The notes beneath the pieces are model-generated. The model was not told the origin of the DNA. It made no database searches and was given only the letters and a program-made list of their open reading frames with translations. Positions 34,601 to 44,910 of a stretch of 64,000 nucleotides of DNA are shown piece after piece. The DNA is from Sebaldella termitidis ATCC 33386. GTDB lineage: Bacteria; Fusobacteriota; Fusobacteriia; Fusobacteriales; Leptotrichiaceae. The position numbers were made by a program, and so were the translations under genes. Positions within the stretch are counted from its first letter, which is position 1, and each line of letters begins with the position of its first letter. Where the stretch lies: the NCBI RefSeq assembly GCF_000024405.1, contig NC_013517.1, forward strand, positions 992,001-1,056,000, read 5' to 3'.

Positions 34601-37600
34601 TTCAACAGGATTGTATACAAGCTACGGAGTACTTAACAACAGCGGTTCAGGAATAATAAATGTATCGCTTAACGGAGTGGGATTGTATGGGACAAATGGT
34701 ACAGCAGCAACAAATTCCGGGGTAATCACCTTTGGTGATAATGGAATAGGAATATACGGTGCCAATGTGACGCCTGCAACAACACCGACTTACGGGACAA
34801 AGAATATAAATATAACACATTCAGGAAGTATAGTATCAAATGGGGCAAATAAAGGATATGGAATAATTGCCGATAATGATAACAGCGGTACGTCAGCAAT
34901 AACAATAAATGCAGGGTCTGCAATAGATCTAAGTTCTGTGACAAATGCTGCGATCGGAGATTTGATAGGAGTATATGCCAAGAATACCACAGTAAATTCC
35001 GACGGTGATATAACAATAGGCAAAAACGGGATTGTAATGTATGCGGAAGACAGTATTGTAAATATCACCGGGGGAACAATAAACATAACTGGGGATAATG
35101 CACTTGGATTTTATCTGAAGGGTGCAACAAACTTTACGAGTACTGCAGCTGCAACAATAAATATTTCAGGACAGGGAGTAACATTATTTAATCTGAATAC
35201 AAATCCCGGAATGACATTTACGAATTTGTTTACTATAAATACAATCGGAACAGGAACATATACTTTAGGAAGTATTGCAAACGGTTCTTATTATTATAAC
35301 AGTTCGACAGTATTAGGCGGCAATGGCGCCATGGTGTCTGCAAAAGACTCTACAATATTGTTTGATACTGGTGCAAATATAACTAGTACAGGTGATAATA
35401 ATATAGCAATATATGTGGACAATGTTTATTCAGGACTACCGGTTGCAGGGTTCACGCCCGGAACAGAGGCTGAAAACAGAGGAACAATTACATTAAACAA
35501 TTCATCGGCAGGATTATACGGTATAAACGGAGCAAGCCTGAATAACAGCGGTGCTATAACTGTAGGAAATGGCTCTACAGGAATTTACGGATCAGGAGCC
35601 ACAGCAAATATAATAAATACAGGAACTATAACAATAGGGAATGACTCACAGGGAATTTATCTGAAAGACGGACAGACAGCAGATAACAGCGGAGTGATAA
35701 CAAGTTCCGGTTCTAAGGCTGTAGGAATGTATACAGATAATGTATCAAATCCTATATTGAATAATAATCTGATAAATTTGACCGGTGATAAATCAATAGG
35801 TATTTATGCAGCCGGTGGAGTTAAAATAATAACAAACAATGGAACAATAAAAATCGGAGATTCATCAGATCTGAATGATCCAAGCATAGGTATCTATACA
35901 ACAGCGGCAGGAGATACAGTAACAAACAGTGGTATAATAGATACAGGAATTAAATCAATAGGAATTTACTCAGAAGGAGCAGCAGTAAATCAAAATGGGA
36001 CATCAACAGTAGGTCAGACAGGAACAGGAATATATACAAAAGGAGGTTCTGTAACTCTCGGAGCAGCAAGTATAGTATCAATAGGACAAAATGAAGCAGT
36101 AGGAGTATATGGAACGAATGGAACTTTAGTAACAAATAACAGTACTAATTTTTCAGTAGGCAACCGAGGTTACGGGTTTGTACTGGAATCAAATTCGGCA
36201 TTAAATAATAATACTGCAATAAATCTCACAGGAAAAGGAACCGGGGTATATTCAGACGGGACAAATACTGTTACCAGTATAGCAGGAGCAGATATAAATA
36301 TGACAGGTGATAACAATATAGGCTATTATCTGGTAAATGGAGGAACAGTAACAAACAGTGCAGATATAAACGGCACTTCCGGAGAATCAAATATAGGAAT
36401 ATATGCTAAAAATGGAGTGATAAATAACAGCGGAACAATAAGTGTAGGAGATTCAGTATTAGCATATAATTTAGACGGAACAGTAGATTATGATAACAGC
36501 GGTTATGCAGTAGGAATCTATGGGGAAGGATCACAGATAAATAATACAGGAAATATAAACATAGGTGAAAATGGAATAGGACTGTATACAAGGGATAATG
36601 GTACAACACCGGTAGTAAACCAAGGGAATATAACCGGGACAGGAAAAGGAGCAACGGGAATATTTGTAGATAATGGAATCGCCGAGAATGCAGCTGGAAC
36701 GATAATAACAATGACAGGTGATGATTCCATAGGAATGGTGGCAAATAAGAACGGAACAATAATTAATAACGGAACAATAATAATGTCAGGAAATAATGTA
36801 TCTGCGATGTTTGCCAATATAGGATCCACAGCAATAAATAATAATGTAATAGATATGACAGGAGCAACCGGAGATAAAAGTACAGCATTTTTATTAGGAG
36901 CAGGTTCAACATATGAAAATTACGGGACATTAAATCTAGGCTCAAATGCGACAATATCAGGAACAGCCGGGATCACTCACAAAATACCGAGCATGGTAAA
37001 CGGTGGAATAATTCAGGCAAGCGGAGTACTGGCAGTGGACGGGATATCTTTATCAATAAAAGTAAATCCTGACAGTGTGGTTTATCAGACTTCAGTAACC
37101 TCAGGACCGCAGTTTGTGGCAAACGGAGCTTCAATAGTAGCAGATACGCTGATAACAGATAAACCGATAACAATACTTCCGGGATTTGCAGACGGGACAA
37201 ATGCAAATGTATATAAGATAGAAAATGCAGTTATAGCATCCGGAGGAAATTATGAATTTATAAGCGGCTCGTTATTATGGGAAGCAACACCAGAAGCAAC
37301 AGGAACCGGAGCAGATGTATATATGGAAAGAAAAGCATTTACAGACTTTACAGATGGATTATGGTTTGAAGATTTTGGAACTGCCCTTGAAGAAAATTTT
37401 CTGGGAGCTTCCGGAGATGCAATGCAGATTTATAATAAAACAGCATACATAAAGACTGAGGAAGAATTCCGACAGATAATGTCGAGTCTGGCAGGAGAGG
37501 TATACGCTAATATAAATCAGAGAGAATATGATATAGCAAAGGCATTTGAAGACTCGCTGCATTTACTTCAGGATTCCTCAAATAACACAAAAGAAAATGT

Positions 37601-38441
37601 AAAAATAAGTGTAATAGCAGGAAAAGGAAAAAATAAAGAGGAAACTGACGGAGTCACAGGTTATGATTATACAACTACGGGAGTACTGGCTTTACGTGAA
37701 GTAGAAAGAACCTATAGACATACATTCGGATATTCACTTGGATATTTACACACAGGCTTTGAATTCAAGGACGGAAATGAAAGTGAAGAATGGGTAGATA
37801 CAATCCAGCTCGGGGTACATAATAAATATGCATCGGACGGATGGCAGCTGAGAAATGACCTTACGGGAAGGGCAAGTATTCATAATATAGACAGAAATAT
37901 AGACTGGCCGTCGCCGCTAGGCAGATCAGAAATGAACGGAACATATGAAACATACAGTATCACAAGTGACAATATACTTGGAAAGGCATTTGGTCTAGGC
38001 AAGAATGCGAGTGTAATGCCGTATGGAGCATTCAGGGCAATGTATGTGACAAGACCTGCATTTAATGAAAGCGGACTGGAAGCTCTTGAGGTGGAAGGCA
38101 ATGATGCATGGAGTGCAAAACCGCGAGCCGGTGTAGAATTGAAAGGTGCAGTACCTTTAGGAAGCAAGTCAGCGTGGCAGCTAAAAGGAACTCTTGATTT
38201 TGCTTATGAATATGAGCTTGCAGACCTTAATGAAAGGGAAAAAGCAAGACTGATAGCCATAGAAGACGGATATCATAAGCTTGCAAAGCCGCAGGATGAA
38301 AAGGGGACATTCAGAACAAAAGCAGCAATAGGAGTAGAGATAGAAGACAGATACGGAATATTCCTGACAGGAGAATACTCAACAGGAAATGATAAGGAAA
38401 ATGATTACAGAGCAGGAGTGACATTAAAAGCAGTATTTTAA
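31641..38441 (+). CDS. Giant autotransporter adhesin 3 (type V secretion), subfamily A
   Basis: With the ATG at 31641 (GGAGGAAG just upstream) the protein has 2266 residues; a TTG fourteen codons earlier is less likely. Signal peptide (KKNKKLLVSFLALNAMMHAYG), N-terminal domain, then IDLGVNVPISGITRPPL shared with autotransporter 1. The passenger start is unusual: it contains YCNTFC, with Cys222 and Cys226, in a family I otherwise find free of cysteine. The rest is beta-helix repeats, very close to autotransporter 1 over most of its length. The beta-domain (last 350 or so) is nearly identical to autotransporter 2 over the stretch NNTKENVKISVIAGKGKNKE onward, and ends LKAVF. It follows autotransporter 2 by 169 bases with no strong terminator, so it may be read from the same transcript. 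Confidence 0.95.
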   Translation: MKKNKKLLVSFLALNAMMHAYGANTASAKYDRMYNSITKNIETGKSNEKNYQVIERILKQKNKELKDLYLQNDYVVKPEYLEWQVFFTGFYDEYNEGRDNSSENSLYHSKVTGYYDTTGSYIVTSGFKDGTSGKPYKELQQPKEIDLGVNVPISGITRPPLSLNITPNSGSGVTGNYGPITIAAPSIAPGVNITPFVPTNPEIVAPGLPLAPDFTIRVTSYCNTFCSTIIQRGGKGNSSFSQADIIANPLPAISFSWAGATPSTGLIFKSFLDTGVMSDFGSSGVAPSLQEITIDSIPEAPYTSSFGGSVTSTLNDQYFYVGGSRVGSINNYGTAGINNYAKVNMIGFNVIGFEAQTLGGDQIIENHGIISDEIEKDNAYVQSVPSSFSMLRADSGTTTESITVNKSADGYIGYKVGMAYVDEGNKSSAATNYSRFENYETIEFYGPRSIAMLSYIPGYSDLAGGYNATDAGYRVFWSNKSGGDIILHGSESYGIKIGNAITADSTVYNEGMIKFTKGFNADKPDNSIGMAAIEDPGINSAKPQLRVNIYNGVMKNLVTGTIMFEEGTTNSTGMYLKVLGNNDITNEGTILIDSTAGKKNMGMRVDLGSIDLGTAPDKNPVAINTKDIKINGVNTLSEADYVNYGMVANGKSGINIATAKNTGTGVISGTGDNVVGLFAVNGGKVENAGTINFTDNTTKGKSGIVVKSGSEGVNTGSVTIVGNNSVGFYNEGSFISDSGISVTGNDSVGVYSLEGSANTEIKAGTITVSGNNGVGVFAAAPTNAGTTVKLGSTGAVNLNVSGTDTYAFYASGSNNVFSILDNTTVSVGAGSIGFQYIGSGLSNAISSSDISAMFPVAAGKSLTFNLDPNSYAMVIQKAKISLSNIGTFSSILPSNVTMTGSNKVKIYKGHLEIDENSNIDAGAGTNIKFRDLPVAASSVTLLAGNTITGTEGNLVGIGQENDDRLPLTPNTDITLTNNGTINLSGSNSTGLYTSYGVLNNSGSGIINVSLNGVGLYGTNGTAATNSGVITFGDNGIGIYGANVTPATTPTYGTKNINITHSGSIVSNGANKGYGIIADNDNSGTSAITINAGSAIDLSSVTNAAIGDLIGVYAKNTTVNSDGDITIGKNGIVMYAEDSIVNITGGTINITGDNALGFYLKGATNFTSTAAATINISGQGVTLFNLNTNPGMTFTNLFTINTIGTGTYTLGSIANGSYYYNSSTVLGGNGAMVSAKDSTILFDTGANITSTGDNNIAIYVDNVYSGLPVAGFTPGTEAENRGTITLNNSSAGLYGINGASLNNSGAITVGNGSTGIYGSGATANIINTGTITIGNDSQGIYLKDGQTADNSGVITSSGSKAVGMYTDNVSNPILNNNLINLTGDKSIGIYAAGGVKIITNNGTIKIGDSSDLNDPSIGIYTTAAGDTVTNSGIIDTGIKSIGIYSEGAAVNQNGTSTVGQTGTGIYTKGGSVTLGAASIVSIGQNEAVGVYGTNGTLVTNNSTNFSVGNRGYGFVLESNSALNNNTAINLTGKGTGVYSDGTNTVTSIAGADINMTGDNNIGYYLVNGGTVTNSADINGTSGESNIGIYAKNGVINNSGTISVGDSVLAYNLDGTVDYDNSGYAVGIYGEGSQINNTGNINIGENGIGLYTRDNGTTPVVNQGNITGTGKGATGIFVDNGIAENAAGTIITMTGDDSIGMVANKNGTIINNGTIIMSGNNVSAMFANIGSTAINNNVIDMTGATGDKSTAFLLGAGSTYENYGTLNLGSNATISGTAGITHKIPSMVNGGIIQASGVLAVDGISLSIKVNPDSVVYQTSVTSGPQFVANGASIVADTLITDKPITILPGFADGTNANVYKIENAVIASGGNYEFISGSLLWEATPEATGTGADVYMERKAFTDFTDGLWFEDFGTALEENFLGASGDAMQIYNKTAYIKTEEEFRQIMSSLAGEVYANINQREYDIAKAFEDSLHLLQDSSNNTKENVKISVIAGKGKNKEETDGVTGYDYTTTGVLALREVERTYRHTFGYSLGYLHTGFEFKDGNESEEWVDTIQLGVHNKYASDGWQLRNDLTGRASIHNIDRNIDWPSPLGRSEMNGTYETYSITSDNILGKAFGLGKNASVMPYGAFRAMYVTRPAFNESGLEALEVEGNDAWSAKPRAGVELKGAVPLGSKSAWQLKGTLDFAYEYELADLNEREKARLIAIEDGYHKLAKPQDEKGTFRTKAAIGVEIEDRYGIFLTGEYSTGNDKENDYRAGVTLKAVF

Positions 38442-38480
38442 TTATTTGATTAAAGAAAATGATTTTTTGGGATAAAAACC

Positions 38481-38490
38481 TGGTATGTTC
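38481..38490 (+). repeat. Conserved TGGTATGTTC downstream of autotransporter 3
   Basis: Starts 40 bases after the stop codon, the same distance as after autotransporter 2, while the flanking sequence has diverged. Confidence 0.55.
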
Positions 38491-38612
38491 AAGTCCGAAA
38501 AAAATCTTTCTTATAAAATTATTGCAATACTTATGTTTTTTATCTGATATCTTGCTGTTAGAATTTTTTCAACACGGCAAATCATAATAAATTAAATATT
38601 TATATTAAAGGA

Positions 38613-38656
38613 GCTGTATCAAAATATGAAAAATTTTTGATACGGTTTCTTTTTTT
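38613..38656 (+). terminator. Terminator downstream of autotransporter 3
   Basis: GCTGTATCAAAA-type arm (38614-38624) pairs with TTTTGATACGG (38635-38645), followed by a T-run. The rest of the gap to the glycosidase gene is AT-rich with only the decamer at 38481 and the promoter at 38699. Confidence 0.75.
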
Positions 38657-38698
38657 GACTGATTTTATAATTTTAATATATATATAATAAAAAAGTTC

Positions 38699-38727
38699 TT
38701 GACATGGAATGCATACCATAATTTATA
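38699..38727 (+). promoter_or_regulatory. Promoter of the phospho-glucosidase operon with palindromic operator
   Basis: TTGACA (38699-38704), 17-base spacer, TTTATA (38722-38727). The spacer begins with TGGAATGCATACCA (38705-38718), a 14-base near-perfect palindrome centred on ATGCAT. A repressor bound there would block polymerase; the TGG..CCA arms are reminiscent of GntR/UTRA operators. Confidence 0.6.
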
Positions 38728-38733
38728 GTATAA

Positions 38734-40929
<2,196 letters not shown>

Positions 40930-41196
40930 AACCCACTGACTGATTTTGAAGTGAAGGAATATCAAAAAAACCAATAAAATACTCAGGGGGAGAATAGGGG
41001 AAATGCTGGTTAAAATTTTTGTAAGTTTTTTTAAAATAATATTTTTTCTCTAAATTTGTTTAGGATTTTAATTTAAAATATTTTAATTGCATAATTCATC
41101 TGAAAAATATTTAAATAAGGTTCTTTCTCTAAAAAGCAGATTATTACAAATATATTTTTTTCAGTGTTTCCCGCATTCTCTTCCTGAGTAAAGAAG

Positions 41197-41239
41197 ACTG
41201 TATCATAAGTAAAATAGATCATGATACAGTTTTTTATTT
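41197..41239 (+). terminator. Terminator of the phospho-glucosidase operon
   Basis: ACTGTATCAT (41197-41206) pairs with ATGATACAGT (41221-41230), followed by TTTTTTATTTT. The preceding gap from 40930 holds no gene that I can support. Confidence 0.85.
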
Positions 41240-41334
41240 TACGGAATTTTTAAAATTATATATAAAACATTTATTTTGGCTTTTCTTATATATTGGTATA
41301 ATGTATATATAAAATTTTAAACGGAGATAGAAAT

Positions 41335-41574
41335 ATGATTATTGAAATTGAAGGTTATCAAATAAAAGCTTTTGTTTCAGGAAAAAAGTGTACAGAAGGA
41401 AAACTGCAGTGGCAAATGAAAAAGGTAATGGAACATATCGGGGATGATCAGCATTTTGTATCATTATTTTGTCATTTATTTGATTATGAAGAAATAGTAT
41501 ATTCTGATGAGACAGAGGCTGATTATGTCATAGATACAGATATTCACAGGGTATATAAACCTGTATATGGATAA
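41335..41574 (+). CDS. Small hypothetical protein
   Basis: A 79-residue acidic soluble protein I do not recognise. It begins MIIEIEGYQIKAFVSGKKCTEGKLQ and ends YVIDTDIHRVYKPVYG. GGAGATAG lies a few bases upstream and a strong terminator follows directly, so it is probably a real single-gene unit. It has no membrane segment and no signal peptide. No function can be assigned. Confidence 0.65.
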   Translation: MIIEIEGYQIKAFVSGKKCTEGKLQWQMKKVMEHIGDDQHFVSLFCHLFDYEEIVYSDETEADYVIDTDIHRVYKPVYG

Positions 41575-41591
41575 TAAAACCGGAAGTCAAA

Positions 41592-41640
41592 AGGCTGTAT
41601 TGAAATTGCCCGTTTCAATACAGCCTGTAATGTTTATTTT
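41592..41640 (+). terminator. Terminator of the 79-residue gene
   Basis: AGGCTGTATTGAAA (41592-41605) pairs perfectly with TTTCAATACAGCCT (41613-41626), followed by a T-rich stretch. Confidence 0.85.
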
Positions 41641-41799
41641 TATATGAATAAATTTCTTTTCAATTATCAGATTACTGATTTTTAGCAAAAAATCCTAAAA
41701 ATTTGCTAAATAAAAAAGATAATTAATATAATAAAAATTATTATATGAAATACTTATTTTCTTTTCTCCTTTTGTTAATCCAAGTCTAAAAAAGTCCCT

Positions 41800-42105
41800 C
41801 TATTGTAAAGGTAAATTTCTCTTTATCATTTCTTGCTCATACAAATTATATGCCGCTTCAGGTATTTTCAAATAAGATTTGTAAAAGATTCCTGACAGAA
41901 GAAAAGCCATTAATTTGTTGTCTTTCTGTTTTTTATATGTGTTGTATAATTTTACCAGTTTAGCATCATCGATTTTTCCGGACTCAAGTCTTTTCTTTAA
42001 CTGCTTTGAGCTTAGCTTTGCCAGAAATCTTGTATATACACTAAAAAGCAGCATAAGTCCGCCAATAATGATGATAAATAGCAAAAATCCTACTAAATTT
42101 TCCAT
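41800..42105 (-). CDS. Small single-span membrane protein, unknown
   Basis: A 101-residue protein with one N-terminal hydrophobic span (about 4-27, LVGFLLFIIIIGGLMLLFSVY) and a basic cytoplasmic domain with SSKQLKKRLESGKIDDAKLVKLYNTYKKQ, probably helical. AGGAG precedes the ATG. Lies alone between convergent and divergent neighbours. Possible adaptor or tail-anchored helix; no family recognised. Confidence 0.6.
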   Translation of the reverse strand: MENLVGFLLFIIIIGGLMLLFSVYTRFLAKLSSKQLKKRLESGKIDDAKLVKLYNTYKKQKDNKLMAFLLSGIFYKSYLKIPEAAYNLYEQEMIKRNLPLQ

Positions 42106-42137
42106 TACTGTTGCACTCCTTCCTAATATTCATAATT

Positions 42138-42184
42138 TTTGACAAAATAATTTTTTTTATTTACTGTTATTTATTATTGTCAAA
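42138..42184. promoter_or_regulatory. Face-to-face TTTGACAA / TTGTCAAA inverted repeat
   Basis: TTTGACAA (42138-42145) and TTGTCAAA (42177-42184) face each other across an AT-rich stretch in the divergent gap between the 101-residue gene and the apbE operon. Each contains a TTGACA -35 box, but neither has a convincing -10. The rest of the 42106-42433 gap is AT-rich without a reading frame. Confidence 0.35.
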
Positions 42185-42433
42185 GAATTACTTTCTATTA
42201 TAATAAAAATTTTTTTAGATTGCAATGTTTTTTTGAAAACCTGTATATATTTGCTTAACTATCTGGAAGTATATTAAAAAAATAACAGAACAGGAGATCA
42301 GCAGAAATATTTGGAAATTGAAAATAAAATATGTTAAAATAAATAATAAAATATACATAATACTTTGGAGTCTTTTAAATATATCCTGTAATGTTTTCTG
42401 TAGTGAAATCTTCTAAAAAAGGAGCTGATAAAA

Positions 42434-42643
42434 ATGACAAAGATAAAGAAAATCCTGATATTTCTAAGTGCTGTATTGCTGGTAATAGCAGGAAATAAAA
42501 AAAATTCGGATTTTGCAGCCAAAAATAAAGAAAAGAATAATAAAGAGATATTAGAGCAGGAAAAATCCACGGAAGCCGGGAACAATAACGGCAAGGTGAC
42601 AACAGAGCCTGATGAAAAAGAAAGAGCAACGGCAAGCAAATGA
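42434..42643 (+). CDS. Mini-protein with signal-like N-terminus, overlapping apbE
   Basis: A 69-residue protein beginning MTKIKKILIFLSAVLLVIAG, a hydrophobic signal-like segment, followed by a highly charged linker rich in Lys, Glu and Asn. The region VIAGN looks like a lipobox in which Cys is replaced by Asn. Its TGA overlaps the ATG of apbE in the form ATGA, so the two are translationally coupled. The layout suggests either an independent exported peptide or the detached signal/linker of ApbE, which itself has none. AGGAG lies upstream. Confidence 0.6.
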   Translation: MTKIKKILIFLSAVLLVIAGNKKNSDFAAKNKEKNNKEILEQEKSTEAGNNNGKVTTEPDEKERATASK

Positions 42644-43581
42644 AGAGGCTTATGTATAAAGCCAGAACGGAATATTTATTTCATTCACATATAAAAATAA
42701 AAATACCTGATAATTACGAAGACAAAATTTTTGATGAATTATTTGGAATTATGGAACAGGTAGATAAAAAATACAATTCATACTCGGAATTCTCTTATTT
42801 TGATCTGATAAATAAAAATGCCGGAAAATATACAGATGTGGACAGTATAACCATAGAAATACTGGAAGCAGCGAGAAAATATTCTGATTTTTTTGACGGT
42901 GTTTATGATATTACAGTAATGCCTCTTATAAGATTATGGGGATTTTACAGAGAAAAACGCAGGACAGTTCCATCACTTCATGAAATAGAAAAAGCAAAGA
43001 AAAAAACAGATTATAAAAATATTGAAATTGATCCGGTTAACCTGAAAGTAAGATCGGGAAGCGGGCAGGAGATAATAACAGGCTCCTTTCTAAAAGCATT
43101 TGCAGTGGATAAGGCTGCTGTAAGACTAGCGGAGCTTGGCATTGATAATGCAGTTATTAATGCAGGGGGAAGCAGTATAAGATGTTTTAACAATGATATA
43201 AAGAAAGAATGGACAATATCAGTTTCTGATCCTGATGAATCACAGAGAGATTTGTTCGATCTGAAGCTGCAAAATAAAGCATATTCTACATCTGCAATGG
43301 GAGGCAGCTTTGTAAAGATAAATAATAAAAAATATGGTCACATAATAAATCCGGTTACGGGATATCCGTCAGAAAATAAAGCAGTTGGGTTAATAACTGA
43401 GGAAAGCTTTATTGGGGATATATTATCAACAGGTTTTTTTAACTGTGAGCCGGAAAGATTTTTGCAATTAATGAAAATCCTGAAAAGAGATATGTACATA
43501 GAAGGGTTTTTAATGGATAAAGCCGGAAAGATTCACTATTCGGATGGTTTTGAAAAACATATAATTAAGTATGAGATTTAG
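42640..43581 (+). CDS. apbE: FAD:protein FMN transferase
   Basis: A 313-residue ApbE-family enzyme that attaches FMN from FAD to a Thr in a flavin-acceptor motif of target proteins such as RnfG and RnfD. Visible features are DKKYNSYSEFSYFDLINKNAG, FFDGVYDITVMPLIRLWGF, FLKAFAVDKAAVRLAELGIDNA with VINAGGSS, TSAMGG and GHIINPVTGYP. The protein lacks the signal peptide or lipobox usual for exported ApbE, although the small upstream gene carries one. First of three genes apbE, rnfC, rnfD, spaced by 12 bases and an overlap. The coupling makes sense because Rnf subunits are flavinylated by ApbE. Confidence 0.9.
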   Translation: MKRLMYKARTEYLFHSHIKIKIPDNYEDKIFDELFGIMEQVDKKYNSYSEFSYFDLINKNAGKYTDVDSITIEILEAARKYSDFFDGVYDITVMPLIRLWGFYREKRRTVPSLHEIEKAKKKTDYKNIEIDPVNLKVRSGSGQEIITGSFLKAFAVDKAAVRLAELGIDNAVINAGGSSIRCFNNDIKKEWTISVSDPDESQRDLFDLKLQNKAYSTSAMGGSFVKINNKKYGHIINPVTGYPSENKAVGLITEESFIGDILSTGFFNCEPERFLQLMKILKRDMYIEGFLMDKAGKIHYSDGFEKHIIKYEI

Positions 43582-43593
43582 CGGGGTGAAAAT

Positions 43594-44910
43594 TTGAAAA
43601 AAGTACTTAACGAAAAAATGAGAATAACTTCTATGAAGGATGAAACTAAAAAAAAGAAAATGAGTCAGCTGGAGGAGCCGCAGTTTTTTTATATTTCACT
43701 TTCACAGCATATCGGCAATCCGGCTGCAGAAACTGTAAAAACCGGTGATTATGTGAAAAGATTCCAGCTGATAGGCGAATCACAGGGAAATATTTCTGCA
43801 AAAATACATTCGCCTGTATCAGGAAATGTGAAAGATATAATAGAAAAAGCTATGCCAAACGGAGCAAATGTAAAAACAGTCGTAATTGAGAATGATTTTC
43901 AATATATTGAAGAGGAGACTGTGAAAAGAGAAATAAGAAACCTAAGCAGCTATTCTGAAAAAGAGCTTCTAGAAATTATAGAAAATGCTGGTATTACCGG
44001 TGAAGGAGGAGCACAGTTCCCTGCACACATAAAGTATGATGTAAAAGATAAAAGGATAAAGAATCTGATCTTGAACGGCGCTGAATGTGAGCCTTATCTT
44101 ACATGTGATTATACTCTTATGAAAGAATATACAAGAGAGCTTTTTGACGGAATAAAGATAATTTGCGAAATACTTAAACCGGAAAATATAATTTTGGCAA
44201 TTGATGAAAAATACTCTGCTCTGGAAAGTGAGTTCCAAAAATACAATACTGATAATGTGAAGATATTAACAGTTTCGGATATTTATCCTCAGGGCAGCGA
44301 ACAGCTGTTAATAAACAGTATTCTTAACAAAGAAATACCAAAATCAAAGCTTCCGGCCGAGGAAGGCATTATAGTAAGCAATGTAGGGACAGTAAAAGCT
44401 GTATATGAGGCCTTTTCATACGGAAGACCCCTTGTAGAGAGAATAGTGACAATATCCGGGGAAAAATCAGGAGAGTACGGGGATTATATTATAAAAATAG
44501 GAACACCTCTAAGTCATATTATAAAAAAATCAGGATTAAAAGATCAGCCAGAAAATGTAAGGATGATATTCGGCGGTCCTATGATGGGAAATGAAATAAG
44601 TGATTTAGAAACAGGCATAATGAAAGGAACATCAGGAGTTTTGTTTTTATCAAAAGAAATAGACAGAATAGAAAGAAAAAACTGTATTTTATGCGGCTAT
44701 TGCTCTGAGGTATGCCCTGTTTATCTGATGCCTATGAAATTTGAAGAGTTCTACAGAAAAGGAAAGTATAAAAAGCTTTTGGAATTTAATCTGAATTCTT
44801 GTATAGAATGCGGAGCCTGTGAATATATTTGTCCTTCTCGTGTCGCACTGATAGAAAGCATAAAATCCGGTAAAAAAGAGCTTGCTAAAGGGAAAGGGGA
44901 TAAAAATTAA
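43594..44910 (+). CDS. rnfC: Electron transport complex subunit RnfC
   Basis: A 438-residue membrane-associated subunit that takes electrons from NADH or ferredoxin in Rnf complexes. It starts at TTG 43594 after GGGGTG. It has a sandwich-like N-terminal domain (SAKIHSPVSGNVKDI), a flavin/NADH-binding block GITGEGGAQFPAHIKY and NGAECEPYLTCDYTLM, and two 4Fe-4S clusters with CILCGYCSEVCP and CIECGACEYICPS, at about residues 363-374 and 402-413. It ends in a Lys-rich tail, shorter than in proteobacterial RnfC. The rnfD gene overlaps by one base. Confidence 0.92.
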   Translation: MKKVLNEKMRITSMKDETKKKKMSQLEEPQFFYISLSQHIGNPAAETVKTGDYVKRFQLIGESQGNISAKIHSPVSGNVKDIIEKAMPNGANVKTVVIENDFQYIEEETVKREIRNLSSYSEKELLEIIENAGITGEGGAQFPAHIKYDVKDKRIKNLILNGAECEPYLTCDYTLMKEYTRELFDGIKIICEILKPENIILAIDEKYSALESEFQKYNTDNVKILTVSDIYPQGSEQLLINSILNKEIPKSKLPAEEGIIVSNVGTVKAVYEAFSYGRPLVERIVTISGEKSGEYGDYIIKIGTPLSHIIKKSGLKDQPENVRMIFGGPMMGNEISDLETGIMKGTSGVLFLSKEIDRIERKNCILCGYCSEVCPVYLMPMKFEEFYRKGKYKKLLEFNLNSCIECGACEYICPSRVALIESIKSGKKELAKGKGDKN

